64,000 bases of DNA, taken from Hemicordylus capensis. Taxonomy: Eukaryota; Chordata; Lepidosauria; Squamata; Cordylidae. The stretch spans positions 243,266,674 to 243,330,673 of the forward strand of contig NC_069657.1 in NCBI RefSeq assembly GCF_027244095.1, written 5' to 3'. Positions 55,825 through 64,000 of the stretch are shown here, in pieces. Below the pieces are notes generated by a model. It did not search any database. It was not told the DNA's origin and worked only from the letters and a program-made list of their open reading frames with translations. The position numbers were made by a program, and so were the translations under genes. How positions within the stretch are numbered: position 1 is the first letter of the stretch; every line of letters starts with the position of its first letter.

Positions 55825-55857
<33 letters not shown>
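55618..55857 (+). repeat. MIR-like tRNA SINE with (TAA)n tail, best copy
   Basis: Head GCTAGCATGGTGTAGTGGTT (A box), B box GAGTTCAAATCCCC, CORE-like CAGCCTAACCTACTTCACAG, then GGGCTCCTTGGAGGAAGAGC and an ATA/TAA tract at about 55827-55856. It is the reference copy for the minus-strand relatives in this window. Confidence 0.9.
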
Positions 55858-55858
<1 letters not shown>

Positions 55859-56271
55859 ATATTGTATATTGGAGCCTAGGGCTAATGCCTTAACAGACAT
55901 TTCACAGGATCAGTAGACATTGTGCTGTTGTGCAATGTCACAAATTGTGCTTGCTTACAACTTGCCCTCCATTCACTCACACCTTTTCCTTGATCTTTAG
56001 GGCCCAAATCAAGATGGGGAGGATGAAGTGCCTGGCACCAGCAAAGATGCCCCACGTTATCCTGGTCCTGTTTTACCTTATGAAGCATCTGAGCCTTAGT
56101 GAATTCTTTAATCTGTGCAATAGGTCAGAGCCTTTATGCAATTCTTTTGTAGTTGTGAGAATTTGTTCCAAGACAAGCTTGCTCAGAAACCAGGTGAGTG
56201 ACAGAGAAGATTGGGCAGGAGAGGTCCCACCTCAGCATGTTTAAGGAGAAGCAAGAAAGCATAGAGGAACA

Positions 56272-56520
56272 TCAACATTATTAAGAATATTTATATATCA
56301 CTTTCCAGCAAAAAAAAGTTCTCAAAGCAGTCTACATAGCAAAAAAGGAGGTGGTTCCCGGTCCCAAAAGGGCTCACAATCTAAAAAGGAACATAGAGGA
56401 GACAAGAGCAACAGCCACTGGACAGATACTGTGCTGGGATTAATAGGCACAGTTGCCACCCCCCTGCTAAATACATGAAAGCCACCACTTTGCCCAGTTA
56501 GCCCGGGTCAACAAATGGCA
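56272..56520 (+). repeat. Unclassified squamate interspersed repeat
   Basis: ATATTTATATATCACTTTCC, GGGCTCACAATCTAAAAAGG and GCAACAGCCACTGGACAGAT are words I associate with a common squamate repeat. Pieces also appear near 38345 and 38740-38830. The class is unknown to me. Confidence 0.55.
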
Positions 56521-56604
56521 AGTGCAAATCTTAGACCTAGAAACAGCAGTTTATAGGAATTGCTGTAGCTGGAGAAAGGAAGGAGGGAATAAGATAGTAT
56601 GGGA

Positions 56605-58448
56605 CAGAGTTTCTCAACCACCGGTCCGGGGACCGCTGCCGGTCCCCGAAGGGTTGAGCGCCAGTCCCTGACTGGGAGTCAACCCCCCCCCCCCCAACAA
56701 CTGCAATCAAGGCACTCACTTCCTCAATTTTGCACATGGTACGGAAGAGGAAGAGTATCACCTTCTTGTCCCTTGCCTCCACGTGCTGCTGTGATCTTCC
56801 TACAGCTATTTTATTCCCTATCTTTACAGCTTCAAACTGTATGCGGTGTGGAAGGTATGCCACCTGAAGGGCTGCCACTTGAAGGGCTGCTGGTTCTTGC
56901 ATGCTCATTGTTTGCAGCCAAAGGTTGATTGATTGAAACCCAGCTGCCTATTGTGGTCGAGGCGCCTTGAGAGGGAACGCTGTTTCCCTCTTGCATCGGT
57001 GGGGTGTTGTGGTCCCTCTGCCCCCTGTAACCCCCTGGTCTGCAACGCCGGTGGAGGACGGCGGTCCCCTTTATGACCTCGCCAGATGCGGGGGACAATC
57101 TCTGGCCGGGATCATGCCGCGGTGAGGGCTAAGCAGAGGAGGGAGGGAGGAGGGCCGCCTTGGCTCACCTCGCAGGTATGCGCGGGCAGCATGTGGGACC
57201 ACGTGAGCTGCGTGGCCCCAAAGGCAGGCTGGTGTGATTGGCTCCCGCAGGGGAGTTGGGAGGGGGGCACAGAAGTGCACATTGTGAGAGAGGATGGGGA
57301 ACACTTGCTACACTCTGGTGCGCAAGCACAGTGGCGGCAGCTCTTGGACCCAGGCGACCTTCCGAGTGCAGTCCGGTGCACCATTGCCTCACCCACCCTG
57401 AACAGTGCCTCGTCTCCCCAGCGAGGAAAATGAGGCATCTACCACTACAACGCCCCACACCCTCCACCATCTCAGAATCACCCCCTTTCTTTTAATGCCA
57501 GGTCTCCACCGCTCTTCTTCACATTTTCTTTCACCATTAAAAAAACCCCATTCCCAGCACCTGCCATGTAACGAATTTAACGAGTTTTGGAGGAGCTGCA
57601 CGGGTTTCATTAGGTCCACCTCACAAAGTGCACATCTAAGAGCAGGATCCAGATCAAGTCAGGTGATCATGACCAAGCAGCATTGACACAAATGAGAGAT
57701 GACTAAATTAATTTCAGTGGGTGGTCGTGACTAACGTTGTCTGGATCCTGCCCTGCGACTACACAACTCCTGCTAAAACTCCACCTCCATCATGAGAGGG
57801 TTAAACTGTAGATTTCCGGCTCTACTGAGCTTGCCCTGCTCTCCTCTCCTCACCTCCTTTTTGCTTTGCTTGACATCCAGCCTGATGAAGCATTTTGGGG
57901 GATTCAAAAGCTTGCTTGTGCGTTGTTTTCATTGCCCCCATGTAGCTTTTGAATTTTTCTAATGGCCCAACATCCCCTCTCCATTGAGTAATCACAAGCA
58001 CCTCCACCCCCACCCCACACATACTGAAGACATACTGGAGACAAATTTGTTCACCCAGGCTTTTAGATTCAGGGGTTCTCAACCTTGGGTATCCAGACAT
58101 TGGTGGACTTCTACTCCCATAATCCCCAGCCATAATGGCCAAATGCCATTGTGGTTGGGGGTTATGGAAGTTTAACTGAGGGACCCAAGGTTGAGAACCC
58201 CTAATATTCCATGTTTGCAAAAGATTCCAAATTTAATTATTTTAATGCTTATATTATTTTAATTGTAAACTGCCCAGAGATGCAAGTTTTGGGCAGTATA
58301 GAAGTCTGATAGATAGATAGATAGATAGATTTGAAACCCCTTTACTAACTGCCGGTCCGGGAAACTGCGCATGAAGAATGTAGCGGTCCTTGAAACTCTG
58401 CACGAAGAATTTAGTGGTCCTTGACTCCAAAAAGGTTGAGAAACACTG
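56605..58448. mobile_element. 1.84-kb non-autonomous hAT with 8-bp target duplication
   Basis: GTATGGGA at 56597-56604 is repeated exactly at 58449-58456. The ends are CAGAGTTTCTCAACC and the inverse of CAGTGTTTCTCAACC. Subterminal CGGTCCGGGGACCG and GGTCCTTGACTCC words recur. The interior includes CpG-rich DNA (about 56990-57430) and later insertions, including another hAT MITE at 58070-58202 and an L2-like tail at 58206-58310. I found no transposase. Confidence 0.88.
58070..58202. mobile_element. hAT MITE nested in the larger hAT
   Basis: CAGGGGTTCTCAACCTTGGG and its inverse ACCCAAGGTTGAGAACCCCT form nearly perfect ends around a CCCATAATCCCCAGCCATAA interior. Same type as 28510-28741. A GATA microsatellite (58311-58331) follows the adjoining L2-like tail. 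Confidence 0.85.
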
Positions 58449-58749
58449 GTATGGGATAACCTGGGTAAAATACTGAGAAAGGCTATAGGGAACCTTCTGT
58501 CATTAATGCCCCAAGAAAATAGTAAGTATCTGGAAGGAGAGAGAGGGCAAATCAGACCAGACTGAGGGATACAAGGGCGAGAAAAACCGTCCCTTCCTTC
58601 CCTTCGAAAAATTAAGAAAAGATTTGACTTGATGCCTCTCTACCATTTCTTTTGGGGTTTTTTGTTTGTTTGTTTTAAGGAGGGGGGAGAGAGGGACATT
58701 TGCACAGTGGCAGTAAAAAAAAGTGGGGGGGGGGACAGCTGAAAGAAGA

Positions 58750-60180
58750 AGGCGCAGATGATTAAGTCTTGCAAGGAGAGAGAAGAAGTTATCTGCCCGA
58801 CTGCTGGGAGAATTTGCGAGGATAAAAGCTTGGAAGAAGAGACGTCGAAAGGGTGTGTGTGTGTGTGCATATGTAGAGAAGGCACCCAATGGAGGGGTTC
58901 GCTGTGCAAGGCGGCGGCTCTGGAGAGAAAGAGCGGGCATATAAATGCCGACCAAGGGTCGGAGGCAGTAGCCTAGGGGCATCTGGGGAGAAAAGGAAGA
59001 GGCACCTGACAGCCGGAGCAGCTGCTGTGCGGAGGAGACTTCCCCAAGGACAGCAAGACCAGGGGCACCGAAGAAAGCGCTCCCTCTCCCGCCTACCGGC
59101 TGCTGATTCCTGCCCCAGGGGTATCGGCTCGACAGTCACCACCACCAGCAGCCCCATCCAAACTTACGCGAAAATGGCGCCGAAAACGCAAATCTCTCCA
59201 TTCAAAATCTCTTGAGCCGGCCCATGAGCCAAGAGGCATGCCGGGAAAGGAGGGCGGGCGGGCTGGCTGGCTAGCTGGCTGCCTCGAACTCCTCCCTCCG
59301 CGTCGTGCTCTACGCTTCTTCAGTCTCACTAGAGACTGCGGTTCATTCATTCAATGGTAGTGACTCGCTCGCCTTACGGAGAGGACCAGAAGCAGGGCTG
59401 GCTGCGGGGGCTCAGCGGACTACCTCCCCTCCAACTTATTCCTCCCCTGGCCTAATCCTTTCCCCTGACGTGGTGCTACCCAGAGCGGGGAGGAGGAGCA
59501 GCAGCAGCAGCAGGAGAGGCCCTTCGTGCTGCCGCCTGCATCGACCTCTGTCGCCCACCAGACAGAGTGGGCAGCCAAGCAACAGTGCCTCCAGGCAGCA
59601 GCAGGGGGCTTGGGCTTGGGCCCGTCGTGTCCAGTCCTGCCCTCCAAACAAGCCCAAGCACCCGTGGACTGCTCCTTGCCGCTGCCTCCAGGCTGGCTTG
59701 CCCAAGTGGGAACTGAAGAGTGCAGGCAGAAGCAAGGAGCGTTTGCTGCCCCTGCCTTCTTTCTCTGGGTGAGGTGATATTTGGGATCGATTCAGCCACC
59801 CGGAGCAAGAGGCTGCGCAACCAGAGGCAGAAGATGCCGCTCCTTATTGCCCTCATGTGCTTGCCCACCAGGAAGCAGTCACTTCTGCTCACTGGCTCTA
59901 TTGCTGCTCTGAGGGAGAGGACGTGAGTGTAGCGTGTTGCTGCTGCTGCTGCTGCTGCTGCTCTGCATGTGAGATGGACGACAGGGGTTTTGCTCTGGCT
60001 CCAGGAATACCTACCTGCCATGGGTGGTGGTGACTGTTGCTTGCTTTCCAGTGGCAGCAAATCGGGAGCTGAAGCCAGCGAGCCCTCCCAGCCATGCTGC
60101 CCAGATACTTGCAGCTGCCTCTGTCATTCACTCCTGCAAATGACTGAGCAGCAGCATAGGCAGTTGCAAAGAGTATCTGC
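58750..60180. promoter_or_regulatory. CpG-rich candidate DLEU1/DLEU2 divergent promoter
   Basis: CpG-rich unique DNA, densest at about 58900-59560. A YY1-like AAAATGGCGCCG lies at about 59172-59183. A ZNF143/STAF-like core, TTTCCCGGCATGCC on the minus strand, lies at about 59237-59250. Both are common at divergent CpG promoters. It lies upstream of the minus-strand microRNAs, where mammals have the DLEU1/DLEU2 promoter. A (TGC)n tract lies at about 59940-59962. Open frames here are typical of GC-rich DNA and I support no protein. The assignment is positional inference. Confidence 0.5.
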
Positions 60181-60184
60181 CACC

Positions 60185-60611
60185 CAGGGGTGTAACAAGG
60201 TTGGAGTGGGCCCAGAGACAAGATTTTAAAATGCCCCCCCCTCACTGAAGCTCTGCTCATGAAGTAAATCTTAAATGAGGCTGAATAGTGGTAACAGAAA
60301 GCATAGTTTATCTATCTATCTATCTATATCTCCTATGTGCCACAAGAGAACATCATCCTAAATTATTTTTTTAAAGGTTTTGTAAATTGTGGATGATGCA
60401 AGTCATTTAATGGTACTAGAGAAAGACCTGCTGTTCTGGCAGCTCCAGGTCTTAACACTCACATCAGTTTCGGAGGATGAATGCAACTGAAGGAAGCCCG
60501 GGCGGGTGCGTGGCTAGGGGAGTCAGTCATGTGACATGCCGCTGGGGGGGGGCCAAGGCAGTGGGCCCCCAGACAACTGTCTCCTCTTGCCTGATTATAG
60601 TTATGCCCCTG
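60185..60611. mobile_element. hAT-like MITE with CAGGGG ends
   Basis: CAGGGGTGTAACAAGG and the inverse of CAGGGGCATAACTATAATC form the ends, and flanking CTGCCACC/CTACCACC is a near 8-bp duplication. The interior contains TATC repeats (about 60307-60328). Confidence 0.65.
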
Positions 60612-62249
60612 CTACCACCTCTTCCCTCAATTGCTTTTGGGGCACAACAGCTGTGATTCGGGCCCAAAACATCATCCAGAGGGAGTAAATTACTGAGTGG
60701 AGACAGTGGTGGCTCCTTGCATCTGCCTCCACAATTTCTTCACCTGAGTGGGTGACCAAGCTGCAGAAGCTGCTGCAGGGAGCAGTTGCCACCGTCTCCA
60801 CACTCTGGACCGTGTAGTAGTTGGCCTGCCCATTGGCCCAGTCCCTTCCTGCCACACTGCCCAGAGCAAGTTGGCAAGTAAGTGGCAGCAACTTCTTTTT
60901 GCCACAGTCGCTTTGCTTGCCCACCTGTCCAAGGAGTGGTGACAGAGGAGAAGAGCCCACCCAAACCTCACAGTAGATGGTGGGTGTTGCTTTTCAATGG
61001 TAGCTCTTGTCTTCTCTCTTAGGCTTTGTGTGGTAAGGCTGTCCTGCTTTCAAGCAAAATGATGTGTCAGGAAACCAGGACAGTTGATGTAACAGGGCAC
61101 ACATATATAACACATATGTTGGATCTGTGACTGCAGCTGTCTGACCGTGTTCCACATTCAGCCATTTAGTATTTATCAGTACTGGCTTATCTGTTGTCTT
61201 GGAAGAAGTGCTCTGTCAAACAGTGAGCTGTACAGTTCATACTTAAACAGTTCCTCAGTTACTCTGCCCTTTGCTGTGGCAATGGCAACCAACATCTGAA
61301 ACAAAAATTGAGGGTCATGCTGGACTGATGAGTTGCATGATAGTGTCCACAAAGTCAATCTGCTGTGTGTAGCAAAGTTGGATTGGGTCCTGGAAAGAGA
61401 AGTGAACAGATGGGCCCTAGGGCCCCTACCACCTTCTCCCTGCACCCCCATTTTTGCTGCTATATGGATTTGATGAAATATAAAACATTCTTGACACCCC
61501 ATTTGTCTAATAGCTATGCAAATAATATCACACACTCCCTGTGCATACATTCCCCTAGCTCAGAAACATTTTAACATACATATTTACTACAATAACCTCA
61601 TATATTCATACATCAACAATGCTTCTATCTCTCTTTTTATCCCATTCATGCTTTCCTCCCCTCCCATCTACACACACACACACACACACCAAACTTTTCC
61701 ATGGTAACAGTCCCAGATTTTGTCCCAGGATTTAGAAGTAAATTGAATCCAGCTGCTCAGAATGTGTTTTTTTTGGGGGGGGGGGGGGGTGGACTTTCCC
61801 TCTCTCTTGGGCCTTGGACATAAAAGGGCAATTATGGTTTCATCCTGTTCTTTTTAACAAGGGTGGAATTCAGAAAAAGTCCTTAAATTCCCTTAATTTA
61901 ATATTTGTCTGCTATGTCTCAGCTTCAAGAGGGAGGAGAGTATCAGGCAGCATCTCTCCTCCATCTTCTCCTTGGGACTGGCTGGCTGATGTCAGTCAGG
62001 CTGAGGGAGGCGACGTTGCTTGATGCTCCTCCCCTCTCTCTTTGAGAGAACTCTTCTTGCTTGAAACTGAGATTAGTTTCCAATTAGTAGCCAGCAGTGT
62101 GCTAATGTGTCAGGGAGGTGGGGGTGGGAGTGAAGAGCAAATAGTTGCCTAGGCAGCAACCCACCTCAGGGGCCCATGGAAATTTGTACCACCTTATTCA
62201 ATTTTACACTTCTGCCTGCTGCAGTATCATGTGAATGACTACAATACTG
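60612..62249. other. Intergenic, no gene recognised
   Basis: Possible DLEU1 territory. A second partial copy of the 'gttggagtgggccc' family may lie near 61368-61435 (AAAGTTGGATTGGGTCCTGG). A (CA)n tract lies at about 61671-61690 and a T/G homopolymer run near 61768-61791. Nothing codes. Confidence 0.45.
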
Positions 62250-62475
62250 AGATCCTTCCCACACGTGCTACAGTTGGTGTTCAGACGAGGTCCTCCATGT
62301 TCCATCAGAAGAGCAGCTGGTGCAAATGCAGAATCTTCTTGATTGCAGCATCCACCCTTCATACCCTGGTTGTCTGGCTTCCCGAGGCATCTGGTGGGCC
62401 ACTATGGGAAATGATGCTGGACTAGATAGGCCTTGGGTCTGACCAGCAAGGCTCTTCTTATGTTCTTATGACTGG
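62250..62475 (-). repeat. Partial 'agaacataagaac' repeat
   Basis: The minus-strand reading begins CATAAGAACATAAGAAGAGC and includes CCCAAGGCCTATCTAGTCCA and GGCCCACCAGATGCCTCGGG, matching 21028-21345. Confidence 0.75.
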
Positions 62476-62499
62476 AACTCCCCAAGGGAACTCATCTGG

Positions 62500-63105
62500 C
62501 CCTTTGCCTTTAGAACTCATCTGGCTCTTTGCCTTATTTTGATTGGCTCAGGGCGGTATACAATTAAAACAAACCACTAAAACAATAAAGAGCTAAAAAC
62601 AGATTAAAAACAATATAACAACAATTAACAATTTAAAAACATTTTAAAACAACAATTAAACAATCACAATGATTAAAAGCCCCCAAATCGGGTTAGAATA
62701 TTAAAACAGATTTTAAAACTCTGGAAAGCCAAGCCAAACAAATACGTTTTAAGGGCTCTCCTGAAGACTAATAGAGAATTCAAATTGCGGATTTCTGCAG
62801 GGAGCGCATTCCACAGCCCTGGAGCAGCTATAGAGAAGGCCCGCCTCCGAGTCGCCACCAGACGAGCTGGTGGTAACTGGAGACGAACCTCCTCAGATGA
62901 CCTTAATGTGTGGTGGGGATCACACAGAAGAAAGTTATCTCCAAGGTAACTCGGGCCTAAGCCGTTCAGGGCTTTAAAGGTAATAACCAGCACTTTGTAT
63001 TTTGCCTGGAAACATATTGGCAGCCAGTGTAGCTGTTTCAAAACAGGCATAATATGGTCTCTCCGGGTTGCCTCAGAGACCAATCTGGCTGCTGCATTCC
63101 TGTGA
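62500..63105 (-). mobile_element. L2-clade LINE 3' end, fairly well preserved
   Basis: An open frame at 62673-63083 encodes TRRDHIMPVLKQLHWLPICF, KVLVITFKALNGLGPSYL, VATRRRAFSIAAPGLWNALP and LLVFRRALKTYLFGLAF, the C-terminal domain typical of L2 ORF2. An A-rich 3' tail (AAAACAATAAAGAGC in the plus sense) lies at the left. It is cut at 63105 by a Vingi-like 3' end. It is the least decayed L2 here. Confidence 0.85.
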
Positions 63106-63310
63106 GTTCAAGTTCAGTTCAAAAATTTATTACGATCTTAGATCAAATACAGACATCCACACAGAATAAAAGTAAACAAAATAAGCATTTAATACCAACA
63201 GATAAAAGGTACAATCCAGTCACTGATACTAACTTGGCCAGCTGTTAGTTTTTGTCGAATTGCCACCACATAAAATTTAGCCACATTATAAGTAGTGTCT
63301 GTCAGTAGCA
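63106..63310 (-). mobile_element. Ingi/Vingi-like LINE 3' end fragment
   Basis: It begins (plus sense) TTTATTACGATCTTAGATCA, comparable with TTTATTTACGGTCATAGACC at the 3' end of the LINE at 3149-6593. The minus strand encodes LALLLTDTTYNVAKFYVVAI then RQKL, which parallels the C-terminal LLSDQ....FKVAKFCEAAKKAR of that element. It is a related but distinct subfamily, severely 5'-truncated. Confidence 0.75.
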
Positions 63311-63311
63311 G

Positions 63312-63742
63312 AGCCAGGCCAGTGGCGGCCCATGTTTGGCCACCACCGCGGCCCCACTCGCCCTGCCCCCCACATCTGACATCAGATGCAGGGGTTAGCC
63401 ACCTCCCCACATCTGATGTCAGATGCGGGGAGGCGTGGTCTGGCTCCTGAATGGGGCCACACAGCCCTGTTCAGGAGCTAGATCGGGACCAGCGCTGTGT
63501 TCGCAGCGTGGCCAGAAGTGGCTCTCCCTGCATTTAAGGCAGGGAGAGCCGCTCCTGGCTGTACTGCAAATGCAGTGCTGGCCATTTAGCTCCCGAACGG
63601 GGCCACGGGGCCCCATTCAAGAGCTAAACCATTCCCCCGCATCTGAGGTCTGACACAGGGGGCGTGTTGGGGCTGCAAGATGTGGCCCCTGAGGGGCGGT
63701 GGCCCAGGTTCTTTGAACCCGGTCACCCAATGATGGCTACGT
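63312..63742. mobile_element. Multi-hairpin GC-rich MITE
   Basis: It contains stacked hairpins: GGCTCTCCCTGC opposite GCAGGGAGAGCC (about 63521-63552), CATCTGACATCAGATG, and a longer pairing of the GAATGGGGCCACACAG and GGCCCCATTCAAGAGC regions. The right end GGTTCTTTGAACCCGGTCAC to GATGGCTACGTCCCTGG is shared with 29025-29970. No protein is encoded. Confidence 0.7.
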
Positions 63743-63799
63743 CCCTGGTGTCTGCTTATCTAATAACAGGAGCTTAACTGTGTTCATGTGAGAGAAGGC

Positions 63800-63913
63800 A
63801 CTCCCTGAAATAATCTGGGTCCTTTGTGTAAAGGTCAACAGCACAATCTTGTATTGTGCCCAGAAACTAAATGGCAACCAGTGCAGCTCCTTTAATATCA
63901 GTGTAATATGCTA
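63800..63913 (-). mobile_element. L2 LINE fragment
   Basis: Plus-sense CAATCTTGTATTGTGCCCAG and CAACCAGTGCAGCTCCTTTA, then TGTAATATG, parallel the corresponding region of the 62500-63105 copy (CACTTTGTATTTTGCCTGGA and CAGCCAGTGTAGCTGTTTCA). It is a small separate piece. Confidence 0.65.
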
Positions 63914-64000
63914 ATGGCACAGCGGGAAATGACTTGCCTAGCAAGCATGAGGTTGCCAGTTCGTATCCCTGCTGGTGTGTTTCCCAGACTATGTTTCCCA
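63914..64000 (+). repeat. tRNA-derived SINE, cut by the window edge
   Basis: AATGGCACAGCGGGAAATGA, GTTGCCAGTTCGTATCCCTG and TGTGTTTCCCAGACTATG match the head of the family at 44690-44926. The remainder lies beyond the right edge. Confidence 0.85.

Larger units (their letters stand above)
41184..59200 (-). ncRNA. DLEU2: Putative DLEU2-like host transcript (extent inferred)
   Basis: In mammals the two microRNAs lie in an intron of the non-coding DLEU2, transcribed away from a promoter shared with DLEU1. Here both hairpins are minus-strand and a CpG-rich, divergent-looking promoter candidate lies about 18 kb upstream in that sense (59.1-59.3 kb). No exon could be recognised, since DLEU2 exons are poorly conserved. 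Both ends are inference; the transcript may run past the microRNAs towards TRIM13 as it does in human. Confidence 0.3.

Noticed and set aside
57086-57470. CpG-rich segment as a possible gene promoter or coding exon
   Set aside because: It lies inside the 1.84-kb hAT bounded by an exact target duplication, so I treat it as transposon interior.
58889-60260. Many long frames (up to 194 codons) in GC-rich DNA
   Set aside because: Six-frame openness is expected in CpG-rich sequence. None resembles a known protein, and the segment is better explained as a promoter region.
1-64000. Search for LTR retrovirus-like or Polinton-like fossils
   Set aside because: No capsid-, envelope-, protease- or integrase-like segment or paired long terminal repeats were recognised by eye. 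A profile search would be needed for a firm negative.

Overview
The window is nuclear DNA of a squamate reptile, most likely a lizard. Three kinds of evidence agree. Host genes are split by GT-AG introns. Sauria-type tRNA SINEs, MIR-like SINEs, L2/CR1/Ingi-group LINEs and many hAT-type MITEs fill most of the space. The host genes form the block that in human lies at 13q14 (the chronic lymphocytic leukaemia deletion region): SPRYD7 (-), TRIM13 (+), KCNRG (+), then mir-15a/mir-16-1 (-).

Layout. 1-15.8 kb holds SPRYD7 on the minus strand: coding exons 4, 3, 2 and 1 read from left to right. The last coding exon lies beyond the left edge. Its introns carry an L2 remnant, a 3.4-kb Ingi/Vingi-like LINE that is young (perfect 13-bp target duplication) and almost open, and several foldback MITEs. 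17-24 kb holds a decayed I-group LINE with a CCHC remnant, endonuclease, reverse transcriptase and RNase H, interrupted by a 2.2-kb hAT element and a second repeat. 24.1-27.7 kb is the CpG-rich TRIM13 promoter and the single-exon TRIM13 coding region. 30.7-36.0 kb is KCNRG in two coding exons. 41.18-41.41 kb holds the mir-16-1 and mir-15a hairpins on the minus strand. 42-58 kb is repeat-rich DNA with no protein gene I can support. 58.75-60.2 kb is a CpG-rich segment that by position is the best candidate for the divergent DLEU1/DLEU2 promoter, which would drive the microRNA host transcript leftwards. 60-64 kb is again repeats, with an L2, a Vingi-like 3' end and a SINE cut by the right edge.

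The host genes are unrelated in biochemistry: a SPRY-only protein, an ER-anchored RING E3 ligase, a T1-domain regulator of Kv channels and a microRNA pair. Their shared order and orientation with mammals argues for long-standing conserved linkage. The most notable points are a miR-16 whose guide has A instead of G at position 10, with a matching change on the opposite arm; chimeric SINEs with a 5S rRNA-like head on a Sauria tRNA-like body; MITEs made of chains of perfect hairpins; and an RNase-H-bearing I-group LINE in a squamate. I saw no LTR retrovirus-like element, Polinton, CRISPR array or protein-coding novelty that I could support.
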